NCBI GenBank assembly: GCA_020848375.1
Contig: JADLAF010000245.1
Location: 1 to 37,235, forward strand
Length of the DNA stretch: 37,235 bases
Source: Ignavibacteriaceae bacterium
Lineage (GTDB): Bacteria > Bacteroidota > Ignavibacteria > Ignavibacteriales > Ignavibacteriaceae
Direction of reading: 5' to 3'
Position numbers and translations under genes: made by a program. The notes below the pieces were generated by a model. That model was not told the DNA's origin, searched no databases, and saw only the letters and a program-made list of their open reading frames with translations. Shown piece by piece: positions 16,872-25,840 of the stretch. Every line of letters begins with the position of its first letter. Within the stretch, counting starts at the first letter, position 1.

Positions 16872-18212
16872 ATGAATTTTTTCGACAAGTTAGTATTACC
16901 GCAATCAGCGGAGCATACCATTCTATTGCATTATATTGCAATAATGCTGCAGTTTTTATTCCTCCCATTTTTTAGTCTATTTATTGCAGGAACTATCCTC
17001 TCAATTTTTAACAAAAGCAAAGCTAAAAAATCTGGAGATAGCCGTTACCTGCGTTTTGCTGCGGAACTTATTGAAATTGCAGTGTTAAATAAGAGTATGG
17101 TAATTATCCTCGGATTGATACCAGTTGTAGCATTGATTATGCTGTATGCTCAGCTTCTGCATACTATGCCGGTCGAAACGGTCACATATCTTCTTATTTC
17201 CCTTATATTTCTTACCTGTGCAGTAATAGCAATTTATTCGTACCGATTTGCATACAAATATTCAAATCTTTATACCAGGAATTCAGAACTGAACAAAAGT
17301 AAGGGAGCATCAGATTTCTCTAACGCCGTAAACAGCAGTGATAAAAAACTTTATTCTCAGGCGGGTCTGTGGGGTGTCATTCTTTTATTGGCGGGTTCAT
17401 TTTTGCTAACCGGCGGACTTTATTTTGCCGGTCATTCTGATTTTTGGGGTGATAAGAGTGATTTTGTTACTTTGATTTTATCTCCCGGTGTTTTGCTTAA
17501 GTGGATACAACTGATAAGTTTTTCATTTTTTATAACAGCTTCTGTTATGCTTTTCGTTTATTTTTACTGGGAAGGCGGCAGACTGAAGAATGAAAGTGAA
17601 TATGCTGATTTTGTTAAGGGTAAACTGTTCAAAATTCTTATAATATCTGGAATTCTTCAGCCGCTTCTTATAGTTGGTGTTTTCACGTCTTATCCGGCGA
17701 GTGCCCTCTCAAACATGGTTTTCTTCTTTGTGATAATCATGATTTTGGCATTTTTTGCAGCGTTTCACCTGTTGTACGATATGTTTAAAAATGGTCATCT
17801 GAAGCATACAGTTACATTAATGACACTTGTATTTGTTTCGCTTTATTCAGGGACTATTGCGGAGCAGTTTTCTATACAAAATTCGACCATTAAAAACTCA
17901 GTGTTGATGAATGTGGTCTTTGAGGAGTCCGTTAAAAATCTTGAAAAACTGACTGCTTCTGCGGCAGGATTAACCGGCGAAGAAATTTTCACTCAAAAAT
18001 GCAGTGCCTGCCATAAATATGATCAGAAAGTTGTTGGACCGGCCTATAAGGATGTACTTCCGAAATATGAAGGTAAGATGGCAGATTTGGTTGAGTTTGT
18101 AAAGAATCCCCAAAAGATTGATCCAGCATATCCGCCCATGCCAAACCAGGGGTTAAAACCACAGGAAGCGAAAGCGATAGCCAAATACATTATGGAAAAT
18201 TATAAAAAGTAG
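16872..18212 (+). CDS. Eight-helix membrane protein with C-terminal cytochrome c domain
   Basis: A 446-residue protein that I cannot place in a named family as a whole. Residues 1-330 contain about eight membrane helices, with histidines in or near the first helix (H15, H20), near a central loop (around 180) and near the seventh helix (around 297-312), which could hold haem or contact quinol; this is a guess. Residues 368-446 are a class I cytochrome c domain with haem site C377-S-A-C380-H381 and a methionine in PPMPNQG (near 423). It is the last gene of the ACIII-oxidase operon, 22 bases after ctaB and just before a strong terminator. It may be an additional electron-entry or electron-exit module of the chain. 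Confidence 0.75.
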   Translation: MNFFDKLVLPQSAEHTILLHYIAIMLQFLFLPFFSLFIAGTILSIFNKSKAKKSGDSRYLRFAAELIEIAVLNKSMVIILGLIPVVALIMLYAQLLHTMPVETVTYLLISLIFLTCAVIAIYSYRFAYKYSNLYTRNSELNKSKGASDFSNAVNSSDKKLYSQAGLWGVILLLAGSFLLTGGLYFAGHSDFWGDKSDFVTLILSPGVLLKWIQLISFSFFITASVMLFVYFYWEGGRLKNESEYADFVKGKLFKILIISGILQPLLIVGVFTSYPASALSNMVFFFVIIMILAFFAAFHLLYDMFKNGHLKHTVTLMTLVFVSLYSGTIAEQFSIQNSTIKNSVLMNVVFEESVKNLEKLTASAAGLTGEEIFTQKCSACHKYDQKVVGPAYKDVLPKYEGKMADLVEFVKNPQKIDPAYPPMPNQGLKPQEAKAIAKYIMENYKK

Positions 18213-18214
18213 AT

Positions 18215-18242
18215 AAAAAAGCCGTCGAAAGACGGCTTTTTT
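18215..18242 (+). terminator. Rho-independent terminator of the respiratory operon
   Basis: GCCGTC-GAAA-GACGGC at 18221-18236, a perfect six-pair stem with GAAA tetraloop, is preceded by six A and followed by six T. The A and T tracts make it able to work in both directions. Confidence 0.88.
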
Positions 18243-18275
18243 GTGGACTTTTGAGCCAAAAACGGTGTCGAAATC

Positions 18276-18304
18276 TTGATAAATAAGGGAAGAATGGCTA
18301 TATT
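18276..18304 (+). promoter_or_regulatory. Possible housekeeping promoter for tRNA-Ser
   Basis: TTGATA at 18276-18281 and TATATT at 18299-18304 are separated by 17 bases, each one mismatch from the classical -35 and -10 boxes. The tRNA begins 25 bases downstream. No TAnnTTTG element is seen here. Confidence 0.42.
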
Positions 18305-18328
18305 TAAAGTCTAAAATTTTCAGCTAAC

Positions 18329-18418
18329 GGAGAGATGGGTGAGTGGCTGAAACCAACTGTTTGCTAAACCGTCGTAGGGTGTAAAGCTCTACCGAGGGTT
18401 CGAATCCCTCTCTCTCCG
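18329..18418 (+). tRNA. tRNA-Ser (anticodon GCT)
   Basis: A 90-nt type II tRNA. Acceptor GGAGAGA (18329-18335) pairs with TCTCTCC (18411-18417), discriminator G. The anticodon loop TTGCTAA (18361-18367) holds GCT. The variable arm GTAGGG/CTCTAC and the T-arm GAGGG-TTCGAAT-CCCTC are good. CCA is not encoded. One odd point: the anticodon stem ACTGT/ACCGT has a T-C mismatch at the central pair (29-41). Confidence 0.95.
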
Positions 18419-18428
18419 CACAATTTGA

Positions 18429-18450
18429 CCCCGCAATTGCGGGGTTTTTT
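18429..18450 (+). terminator. Terminator downstream of tRNA-Ser
   Basis: CCCCGC-AATT-GCGGGG at 18429-18444 is a perfect six-pair stem followed by six T. It also lies downstream of the convergent receptor gene, but on the minus strand no T-run follows it. Confidence 0.8.
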
Positions 18451-18499
18451 GTTTTAAAGCTTAGCTTTAGTTCTGAGAATGGGTTGATGAGTCTGTAGT

Positions 18500-20695
18500 T
18501 TACCAATATAGTTTATATATAAACCGGAGGTTAAAACCATTTTCCGGAAGTATTATTTTAATTCTTGAGAGATGATTGCGGTATTCCTTATTAAAAAGGT
18601 TTTCGGCATTCAGACTGAGGTTGTGTATCAGGGATGAGGTGATAATCGAATACTGGATATACATATTATGTACCCCGAAACCGGCTGTCGGCTGTTCAAA
18701 CTTATCTGTTCTCTTCTGAGCTGCTCCGAATTCACCCTGCCATCCCATTGAAAGATTATCGGCAATAAATGAAATTGCAGTTATATTCCTTAATGGAGGT
18801 ATAGCAGGAAGAGGAGTTTCATCAGAGAACTGACCATGAGTATAACTCAAAGTTGAAGTAAATGTAATTTGCTCATTAAATTGATACTCAATTTCCGATT
18901 CAAGTCCTTTTAGGATAGCTTTGACACCTGAAGTCTCATAGACAGGAAGCAGTGTTGCAAAATTTATTCTGCCGCTGTTTCTCGGAATAATGAAATTATT
19001 GTATGGATTATAAAATGCATTAAGCGTTATAGTGAAACCAGGGAGTTTTACAATGCCAAAAATTTCAGATCCATAACCGGCTTCTGCGTCAAGATCAGGA
19101 TTACCAGTTTCGTATGAATAAGCCGCAAGGTGAGGACCAGCAGAATATAACTCTTCAATGGAAGGGAGTCTTGATGTCTTGCTCACATTCACTCCAATAG
19201 AAAGGTTATCAGAAACTTCACCTAAAGCAGAGACTGAAAAGCTGAACAAATTGTAATGACGATTACGGATAAATCTTGAATTTAAGTTGTTTGTAGATTC
19301 CCTGGGTGTGAAATCTCCATACGTATATCTGGCTGAGGCCTCAACGAAATATCTTCCAAAGTCAATATTCTGATACATATATACTGCAGTCGAAAGGGAG
19401 ATGGTCGGCGGAGTAAATACAAATCCTCCGATGGTAAAGTCCCGGTGCTCAAATGAAATTCCAGCAGAGCCCTGATCAAAGATTCCCAGGTGTTGTGTGG
19501 GAAGTTCGATGCTACCGGTATGATGGAATATCCCAAATTCTGCGCCGGTTAGTCCGTTTGATTCTTTTTCCGTTTGGGAAAAATAATTTCTGCTTAACCT
19601 GAGTGTAAGAGATGGAAACTGATGCGAAGGTAGATTCAGTGCAAATAGTCCTGTATATTCTCTCTTGAAAAGAGCAATATGAACACCTTCTGGATGAGCA
19701 CCGGTAAATCCACCGGGGACACCATAGTCCAATGAAAAATTACGCACAGCAGCACCGGTAAACCCGTTATCAAACCTGTAAGTAAGTGAACCACTAAGAT
19801 TAGAAAGACCAAGTCCGGAGTTTCTTAATACACCCAGCCGAGTTTTTGAATCGCCTGAACTTCTTCTGCTAAATTCTAATCTGCCGAGAAAATCACTTGT
19901 AGGAATTTTGATAACGCCGGCACCGAGAGCACCAGTATTCACTGTTTCATAATAAGCACCCAGAAGCCCGCTTAAAGTTGAAGGAAAATTATCTGAAATT
20001 TCATTTCTTATTGCATTAACTACTCCGCCTGTTGTTGAAGAACCGTGCAGCAGAACTGAGGGACCTCGCATTACTTCAATTCGGTCAACGGTGAAGGGAT
20101 CAAGTGAAACTGCATGGTCGGCTGAAGTTGAAGAAAGATCAACAGTGGTAAATCCGTCCGCTTTTATAACAACCCTATCACCACCCAGCCCTCTGATTAC
20201 TGGGCGTGAGGGTGCCGGACCCATTGAACGCATCGAAAGACCTGTCTCGTTCTTTAAAGTTAATGCAATTGTTGAACCCATTGAGCGCTCAAGCTCTTTG
20301 CCTCTGAGGACCTCAGTGAATGTATGTAAATCCTCATGGGTAGTATTCAAATGCCGACCCGAGACAACTATCGTTTCCGTCCGGTATGCGGCTGGAGTTA
20401 AGTGAATGATTACATTCTTCTTAATACTGTCAGTATGAGGAAAATGTAAACTAACCGGCTTATATCCGATATGGTTTATCTCAAGTTCACATCCGGGGTT
20501 TGGCTTTACAATTATTGAGAAGTGTCCATTTTTATCAGACGTAGCATACGTTTGTGAGGAATTTGCTTTAACAATAACATCAGGAATTGGTGAATCATCA
20601 GTGATATCCAGAATTATTCCTTTTATAGTATCCTTCTGCACCTCAGTCGGGTGCAGAAAGGATACTGAAATCATTAGAAAATATAAGAGTAACAA
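18500..20695 (-). CDS. TonB-dependent outer-membrane receptor
   Basis: A 731-residue receptor that would import a ligand across the outer membrane using TonB energy. A hydrophobic leader (residues 1-16) is followed by a carboxypeptidase-regulatory-like beta domain (about 22-105), a plug domain (about 115-230; motifs RPVIRGLGGDRV, DRIEVMRGPSVLLHGS and GGVVNAI) and a beta-barrel ending in the aromatic residues YKLYW. The SADHAVSLDPF stretch before DRIEV resembles the ZnuD-type zinc or haem receptors, so a metal ligand is possible but not shown. The start is TTG at 20695, directly after the in-frame stop of the lipoprotein gene; an alternative ATG at 20674 would leave a much weaker signal peptide. 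It is the last gene of a three-gene minus-strand operon. Confidence 0.9.
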   Translation of the reverse strand: MLLLYFLMISVSFLHPTEVQKDTIKGIILDITDDSPIPDVIVKANSSQTYATSDKNGHFSIIVKPNPGCELEINHIGYKPVSLHFPHTDSIKKNVIIHLTPAAYRTETIVVSGRHLNTTHEDLHTFTEVLRGKELERSMGSTIALTLKNETGLSMRSMGPAPSRPVIRGLGGDRVVIKADGFTTVDLSSTSADHAVSLDPFTVDRIEVMRGPSVLLHGSSTTGGVVNAIRNEISDNFPSTLSGLLGAYYETVNTGALGAGVIKIPTSDFLGRLEFSRRSSGDSKTRLGVLRNSGLGLSNLSGSLTYRFDNGFTGAAVRNFSLDYGVPGGFTGAHPEGVHIALFKREYTGLFALNLPSHQFPSLTLRLSRNYFSQTEKESNGLTGAEFGIFHHTGSIELPTQHLGIFDQGSAGISFEHRDFTIGGFVFTPPTISLSTAVYMYQNIDFGRYFVEASARYTYGDFTPRESTNNLNSRFIRNRHYNLFSFSVSALGEVSDNLSIGVNVSKTSRLPSIEELYSAGPHLAAYSYETGNPDLDAEAGYGSEIFGIVKLPGFTITLNAFYNPYNNFIIPRNSGRINFATLLPVYETSGVKAILKGLESEIEYQFNEQITFTSTLSYTHGQFSDETPLPAIPPLRNITAISFIADNLSMGWQGEFGAAQKRTDKFEQPTAGFGVHNMYIQYSIITSSLIHNLSLNAENLFNKEYRNHLSRIKIILPENGFNLRFIYKLYW

Positions 20696-21550
20696 TTAAT
20701 TTATCACAGTTACAGGTAATGCGGGTGATATATACTCTTCTTCAATGCCGACGAGCAGTTTCATACGGAATGTAGTGGCACCTGGATTTTTGCCTCGAAT
20801 TTTTACAACCCACGGCTCTTCAATTTCCGGGATTATATCTATTATTGTACCATCAGCTATGCTCATCCCTAATGTGTGTAAGGGGTATTCCGGTTGAAAA
20901 TACCTTCCATTCTCATCAACAAATTCGATTTTGATATGTTCAGACAGAGAATCTTTCTTTATCTCAAACGAACCTGTAACTACTACGCCTGAGGTTGTAA
21001 AAATTATTCCTGATCCATCCTCATAAGAAAGCCGCAGACCAACCGGTTCTCCGTGAGCAGAAGTATCCTCTACAACTACAACCGGAATTTTTGGAGTTTT
21101 AACATCTGCATGGTTTCCGTGCACCACCTGGAGTTCCAGTGTTGTATTGTTGAGTTTTTTACCCTTCAGGTGAAAAGCCCAGTCAGAAGGGGAATCCTTA
21201 ACATATCCGGCAACAGAGGTATCAGTTATCACGATCCCCAAAGAATAACCTGCACCCGAGGGCTGATTAATTATTTCCTTTTTAGCATTAAGAAATTTAA
21301 CCGAGTAATGATCCGACAACGCATTGTAAGGAGCTCTGAAAAAGGTATCAATAGCCGTTCCGTTCCAAGTATTCTGGATGACTCCCTGAAAGACAACTAA
21401 TACTGGTTTTAAGGTGGCATCCCTTACAAGCCATCCTTCCGGTTCAAAATGCACTTCGGGTGGTGTAACCGGAGTAGTTTCATCTGAACAGCCGGCTATA
21501 AATAGTGACTGAAATAAAAGTATTAATAAGAAATATCTGATGTATTTCAT
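20696..21550 (-). CDS. Lipoprotein of the TonB-receptor operon
   Basis: A 284-residue lipoprotein of unknown function. The leader has a clear lipobox FIAGC with cysteine at residue 21, then a proline- and threonine-rich linker. The body looks like repeated beta domains: FEPEGWLVRD near residue 36, then a segment containing VVHGNHADVKTP (around 137-148), and a later part with VVTGSFEIKKDS (around 186-197) and HTLGMSIADG (around 222-231). The histidines could bind metal, but no known site is recognised. It ends with TAA that directly abuts the TTG start of the receptor gene in the same frame, so the two are surely co-transcribed. By analogy with other receptor-lipoprotein pairs, it may be a surface-exposed binding partner of the receptor. 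Confidence 0.75.
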   Translation of the reverse strand: MKYIRYFLLILLFQSLFIAGCSDETTPVTPPEVHFEPEGWLVRDATLKPVLVVFQGVIQNTWNGTAIDTFFRAPYNALSDHYSVKFLNAKKEIINQPSGAGYSLGIVITDTSVAGYVKDSPSDWAFHLKGKKLNNTTLELQVVHGNHADVKTPKIPVVVVEDTSAHGEPVGLRLSYEDGSGIIFTTSGVVVTGSFEIKKDSLSEHIKIEFVDENGRYFQPEYPLHTLGMSIADGTIIDIIPEIEEPWVVKIRGKNPGATTFRMKLLVGIEEEYISPALPVTVIN

Positions 21551-21628
21551 TTTTCATCCTTCCTGATAAAAATTATACTTTAGCAGTAACCCGAAAGATT
21601 ACGCCAAAAAAATTGTAAAAATTTAAAT

Positions 21629-21976
21629 TCAGGAAAGTTTGGGAGGTGCCCGGAGAGATGCAGTGCTTTGAGTTAAAGAATGAACTGAATGAGTTTGAAA
21701 CTCAAGTTTCTGGTCATCAGTTAGCACCTGCGGATGGAGCGATTCCTGAGCGGGGGCGTAATAAACAGAAAGATTCTGAATTATCCTGGGAAGCTGGCAA
21801 TTTGCAATATCAGAATAAAGATTTGAGTGACCTGAAGGGTTTTTGGTGGACTCAATTGCCTGAGGAGTACCAAGTCTGACTGAATGATAATGGAATGCAC
21901 TGTAGGTGACCAACAGCGCATAGCTTATCAGCAGGATAAACGCAAATGGGTTTTTACTCAATTCTCTAAATTTCAT
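21629..21976 (-). CDS. Small membrane or secreted protein at the head of the receptor operon
   Basis: A 115-residue protein with one N-terminal hydrophobic helix (about 10-28), then a hydrophilic part with HYH (around 28-31), a single cysteine (ANCQLP, about residue 59), four further scattered histidines, and the ending LRAPPKLS. Small His/Cys-bearing proteins with a terminal arginine-x-proline-proline ending, like the DUF2946 group, often sit before TonB receptors in loci for copper or zinc; the resemblance is from memory and weak. It lies 78 bases upstream of the lipoprotein gene on the same strand. The gap holds no terminator, so the three genes probably form one operon. Start ATG at 21976. 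Confidence 0.6.
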   Translation of the reverse strand: MKFRELSKNPFAFILLISYALLVTYSAFHYHSVRLGTPQAIESTKNPSGHSNLYSDIANCQLPRIIQNLSVYYAPAQESLHPQVLTDDQKLEFQTHSVHSLTQSTASLRAPPKLS

Positions 21977-22069
21977 CTCGCAAATATCGGTAAGCGGTAT
22001 AATCCGGACAAGACCAAATTATAAGCTCTACAACTTATGAGAGCAAAATGAATACCCGCCTCTTACCGG

Positions 22070-22100
22070 TTGTTTATCAACCCTCAGAATGATAAGTTTG
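22070..22100 (+). promoter_or_regulatory. Probable Bacteroidota-type promoter of the acyl-CoA dehydrogenase operon
   Basis: TTG at 22070-22072 and TAAGTTTG at 22093-22100 are separated by 20 bases, matching the pattern TTG-N19-21-TAnnTTTG. The ATG of the next gene is at 22125, giving a leader of roughly 18 bases. An inverted repeat ATAAG-N8-CTTAT lies upstream at 22021-22038. Confidence 0.5.
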
Positions 22101-22124
22101 GAGATTAAAAATTTTGGAGCTTGA

Positions 22125-23294
22125 ATGCAGAATTATACGGGTGTTGATTATTTCAACATGGATGAATTACTTTCAGAAGATGAGATTATGGTCAGAGACT
22201 CAGTCCGAGATTTTGTCTCAGCCGAGATCATTCCTATTATAGAAGAATACAACAGAGAATCAAAATTCCCCCATCAACTTATTTCTAAAATGGCTGAATT
22301 AAGTCTTTTTGGTATTACTTTACCTCAAAAATATGGCTGCGCCGGCATGAACAGCGTAGTTTACGGTCTGGCAATGCAAGAACTGGAAAGAGGAGATAGC
22401 GGAATCAGAAGTTTTGTTTCTGTTCAAAGTTCACTGGTGATGTACCCTATTTACACGTTTGGGAGTGAAGCCCAGAAGGATTTTTGGCTTCCGAAACTGG
22501 CTTCCGGTGAAAAAATAGGTTGTTTTGGACTTACTGAGCCCGATTTTGGTTCAAACCCAGGAGGTATGATTACCAAGGCCGAAAAGGTGGATGGTGGCTA
22601 CCTGCTGAACGGTGCAAAAATGTGGATTACCAACGGTACTCTTGCTGATATTGCAGTTGTCTGGGCTAAACTTGACGGTAAAGTAAAGGGCTTTCTTGTT
22701 GAAAAAGGCACAAAAGGGTTCACTGCTCCGGAAATGAAAGGTAAACACTCCCTCAGAGCTTCCGTGACCTCAGAGCTGATTTTTGACAATGTGTTCATTC
22801 CTGAAGAGAACCTTTTACCAAACAGTGACGGGTTAAAAAGTCCTCTCATGTGTCTCAATCAGGCCCGATACGGAATTGCCTGGGGAGTTGTTGGTTCAAT
22901 GATGGCCTGTTATGACTCGGCCTTAAATTATGCAAAAAGCCGGATACAGTTCGGGAAACCTATTGCCGGTTTTCAGATGACACAAGAAAAGCTGGTTTAT
23001 TTCCTCACTGAAATTACAAAGGCCCAGCTTCTCAATCTCCAGTTAGGAAGATTAAAGGACAACGGAAAATTGAGATTCCAGCAAGTGAGTATGGCCAAGC
23101 GTAATAATTGTGAAATAGCTCTCACTGTGGCCAGAATGTCCCGCGAAATTCTTGGCGCAAATGGTATTCTTGATGAGTACCCGGTTATGAGACATGCAGC
23201 AAATCTTGAGTCAGTTAAAACCTACGAGGGGACTCATGAAATGCACACACTCATTATTGGAGAAGACATAACCGGCCTGCCGGCTTTTAGCTGA
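22125..23294 (+). CDS. Acyl-CoA dehydrogenase, glutaryl-CoA dehydrogenase-like
   Basis: A 389-residue flavoenzyme that oxidises an acyl-CoA to its enoyl-CoA, passing electrons to ETF. The three regions of the fold are present: alpha-helical N-terminus, the middle domain with CFGLTEPDFGSNPGG (around 131-145) and WITNG (around 165-169), and the C-terminal helical domain. The catalytic base is E368 in YEGTHEMH, the position used in glutaryl-CoA dehydrogenases. The tail ITGLPAFS resembles that group (ITGxxAF). The short-chain or glutaryl specificity is inferred from these two motifs only. It is the first gene of a packed run that continues with guaB 18 bases later. Start ATG at 22125, with a promoter match just upstream. 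Confidence 0.88.
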   Translation: MQNYTGVDYFNMDELLSEDEIMVRDSVRDFVSAEIIPIIEEYNRESKFPHQLISKMAELSLFGITLPQKYGCAGMNSVVYGLAMQELERGDSGIRSFVSVQSSLVMYPIYTFGSEAQKDFWLPKLASGEKIGCFGLTEPDFGSNPGGMITKAEKVDGGYLLNGAKMWITNGTLADIAVVWAKLDGKVKGFLVEKGTKGFTAPEMKGKHSLRASVTSELIFDNVFIPEENLLPNSDGLKSPLMCLNQARYGIAWGVVGSMMACYDSALNYAKSRIQFGKPIAGFQMTQEKLVYFLTEITKAQLLNLQLGRLKDNGKLRFQQVSMAKRNNCEIALTVARMSREILGANGILDEYPVMRHAANLESVKTYEGTHEMHTLIIGEDITGLPAFS

Positions 23295-23312
23295 TTGAAA
23301 GGATAGAATTCC

Positions 23313-24788
23313 GTGAAAAGCAAAAACAAAACTAAAATTCTATACGAAGGGATTACCTTCGATGATATCCTGTTACTGCCGGGTAAGTCATCCGTGCTCC
23401 CGAGAGAGACAGAAATCTCAACGCGCTTTTCGCGGAATATCAGGATAAATACTCCATTTATTTCAGCCGCTATGGATACGGTCACAGAATCGTTTATGGC
23501 TATTGCAATGGCGCGAGAGGGGGGCATTGGAATCCTCCATAAGAACATGAGTATCGAAAATCAGCGTGCTGAGGTTGACAAGGTCAAGCGTTCTGAAAGC
23601 GGAATGATTATGAACCCAGTGACCCTAAGAGGCGATGACACAATAGGTTACGCCCTTGACCTTATGAGAAAATTTACCATATCCGGTATTCCGGTAATTG
23701 ATGATCAGAATACACTTATTGGAATTTTAACTAACCGTGACCTTAGGTTCAAACCAGATTTGAGTAGAAGAGTTCATGAGTTAATGACCTCGCAGAATCT
23801 TATAACTGCTCCGGTCGGAACAACGCTTGAGGGAGCTGAGGAAATTCTTCAACAGTATAAAATAGAAAAACTTCCGGTGGTTGACCGAAACTTAAAACTC
23901 AAAGGATTAATCACCTTTAAGGACATACAAAAGAAAAAAAGATTCCCCTTTGCATCAAAGGATAGTCATGGACGCCTTAGAGTGGGTGCAGCAGTGGGGA
24001 TAACGGCTGATACCTTTGACCGCGTTTCAGCTTTGGTTGAAGTAGGCGTTGATGCAATCATCGTAGATACAGCCCACGGACACAGCGAAGGTGTTCTTAA
24101 AATGGTCAAATATCTGCGCAAGAAGTTCAAGGATATTGACCTTATTGCAGGTAACATCGCTACTTATGAGGCCGCTGTTGATCTCATAAAATGTGGCGTG
24201 GATGCTGTAAAAGTCGGGATAGGTCCAGGTTCTATCTGCACCACGAGAATCATAGCCGGCATAGGTGTCCCCCAGATTTCCGCGATAATGGAAGTAAGGA
24301 AGGCAACAGATAAGAAGGATATCCCTTTGATTGCTGACGGCGGAATTAAATTTACGGGTGATGTGGCTAAAGCAATTGCTGCCGGTGCTGACTCGGTTAT
24401 GATTGGAGGACTTTTTGCCGGTGTGGATGAAAGTCCGGGTGAAAAAATTCTTTATGAAGGTCGCAGTTTTAAGCTTTACCGAGGCATGGGTTCTATGGAG
24501 GCAATGAAAAGCGGAAGCAAAGACCGGTATTTTCAGGATGCAGAAGATGATATTGCTAAATTGGTTCCTGAAGGCGTTGAGGGGCGTGTTCCTTATAAAG
24601 GTCCGTTATCAGAAACTATCTATCAGCTTCAGGGCGGGCTTCGGGCTGCAATGGGTTACTGCGGCGCAAAAAATATAACAGAGCTTCAGTCAAAAACATC
24701 ATTTGTTAAAATTACTCCGGCTGGCCTAAAAGAGTCTCACCCGCATGATGTTTTTATTACAAAAGAAGCGCCAAATTATCATCTCTGA
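23313..24788 (+). CDS. guaB: Inosine-5'-monophosphate dehydrogenase
   Basis: GuaB oxidises IMP to XMP with NAD, the committed step of guanine nucleotide synthesis in the cytoplasm. The 491-residue protein has the usual length. The N-terminal barrel part ([12 protein letters not shown]), two CBS domains (about 95-210) and the active-site loop [12 protein letters not shown] with C309 are all present, as is [13 protein letters not shown] and the flap region [10 protein letters not shown]. The start is GTG at 23313, with AAAGGA upstream (23298-23303). Its stop overlaps the ATG of the M24 peptidase gene (TGATG). The purine gene purD lies three genes on, which suggests a growth-related operon. Confidence 0.96.
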   Translation: MKSKNKTKILYEGITFDDILLLPGKSSVLPRETEISTRFSRNIRINTPFISAAMDTVTESFMAIAMAREGGIGILHKNMSIENQRAEVDKVKRSESGMIMNPVTLRGDDTIGYALDLMRKFTISGIPVIDDQNTLIGILTNRDLRFKPDLSRRVHELMTSQNLITAPVGTTLEGAEEILQQYKIEKLPVVDRNLKLKGLITFKDIQKKKRFPFASKDSHGRLRVGAAVGITADTFDRVSALVEVGVDAIIVDTAHGHSEGVLKMVKYLRKKFKDIDLIAGNIATYEAAVDLIKCGVDAVKVGIGPGSICTTRIIAGIGVPQISAIMEVRKATDKKDIPLIADGGIKFTGDVAKAIAAGADSVMIGGLFAGVDESPGEKILYEGRSFKLYRGMGSMEAMKSGSKDRYFQDAEDDIAKLVPEGVEGRVPYKGPLSETIYQLQGGLRAAMGYCGAKNITELQSKTSFVKITPAGLKESHPHDVFITKEAPNYHL

Positions 24789-25840
24789 TGGACACTGAAC
24801 TCTACAGAACCCGGGGGAGGGAATTAGTGCGTCAGCTCAGGCGCAGAAAAGTTAACTCATTTTTCTCAAAAAATCATTCTCTGATTTTTCACCTCACCGG
24901 TCTTCAGGATACTCCTGGATATATCCTGATTTTTAATAATGAAATAAAATTTGTTACTGACCGCCGGTTTCAAATTGCAATCAAAGAAATTAATGATTTT
25001 ATTTCAGTTGAAATATTTAATAACTCAATATCTCATTATATAAAACCGTTACGAAAGTACTTCAAGGAAACTGGACTTGAGTTTGGCAGAATTACTCACG
25101 CCGAGTATCTAAGTTTGGCTGACAGCTTAAACTGCAGTTTCAGGGATACTGGTGATTTGGTGAATCAATTTCTTTCAGTAACTGACAGTCTCCAGTTAGA
25201 TTCCTTTTTATGCGGAGCAGATGTCACAAAAAATCTTTTTAGTTATTGCCGGCAGGTATTTGATGAAAATATTTCAATTACTGAAAAGGAATTGACTACT
25301 GAGCTTAATAAACTGATGATAAGAAACGGAGCTGATAGGTTTTCCTTTGATCCGATTATCGCGGTAGATGAGAACTCAGCGAAGCCACACCATGTCCCTT
25401 CTGATAAGAACCTTCAGGACTCAAAAGTGCTGCTTGTTGATATAGGTGTCAGGTATTCTGGTCTTTGCACAGATGTTACCAGAACTTTTGTAAGAGGGTC
25501 CGGAAAGGCAAAGAAGATAGAAAAAATTGTACAGAACGGTTTTAAAAGAGTTTTGGATAAAGTTAAGCCGGGTGCAAAAGTGAGTGAGCTTTCAGGTGAA
25601 TGGAAAGCTGTAACAGAAAAATATAATTTAACGAAACACTTTACGCATGCTTTAGGTCATGGACTTGGTTATGAAGTGCATCAAGCCCCCCGCATAAGTG
25701 AGTTTTCAAAAGAAACAGTCTCAGAGAATCAGATAATCACCCTTGAACCGGCGCTTTACTTTCCGGATGAATTCGGGTATCGTTATGAGTGTGATATATT
25801 GATAACTAAAGACTCCGGGATAAATTTAACGGTATTCTGA
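24788..25840 (+). CDS. M24-family metallopeptidase, Xaa-Pro aminopeptidase-like
   Basis: A 350-residue cytoplasmic aminopeptidase that probably removes N-terminal residues before proline. Residues 1-125 are the creatinase-like N-terminal domain; residues 130-350 are the pita-bread catalytic domain. The five metal ligands are visible: the aspartates in VDIGVRYSGLCTDVTR, the histidine in GHGLGYEVH, and the glutamates in ITLEPALYF and RYECDILI. The domain is close to the size of short PepQ/PepP types. Start ATG overlaps the guaB stop, and its own stop overlaps the next ATG (TGATG again). Exact substrate class (PepP or PepQ) cannot be told. Confidence 0.88.
   Translation: MDTELYRTRGRELVRQLRRRKVNSFFSKNHSLIFHLTGLQDTPGYILIFNNEIKFVTDRRFQIAIKEINDFISVEIFNNSISHYIKPLRKYFKETGLEFGRITHAEYLSLADSLNCSFRDTGDLVNQFLSVTDSLQLDSFLCGADVTKNLFSYCRQVFDENISITEKELTTELNKLMIRNGADRFSFDPIIAVDENSAKPHHVPSDKNLQDSKVLLVDIGVRYSGLCTDVTRTFVRGSGKAKKIEKIVQNGFKRVLDKVKPGAKVSELSGEWKAVTEKYNLTKHFTHALGHGLGYEVHQAPRISEFSKETVSENQIITLEPALYFPDEFGYRYECDILITKDSGINLTVF

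Noticed and set aside
18429-18444. Bidirectional terminator for the receptor operon
   Set aside because: On the minus strand the hairpin is followed by TCAAATTG rather than a T-run, so function in that direction is doubtful.
21646-21879. Plus-strand open frame opposite the small protein of the receptor operon
   Set aside because: The minus-strand frame has a membrane helix, an ATG start and operon context; the plus-strand frame has none of these.
22021-22038. ATAAG-N8-CTTAT as a Zur or Fur operator for the receptor operon
   Set aside because: The repeat is short and does not resemble a known Zur or Fur box; mentioned only as context for the promoter.
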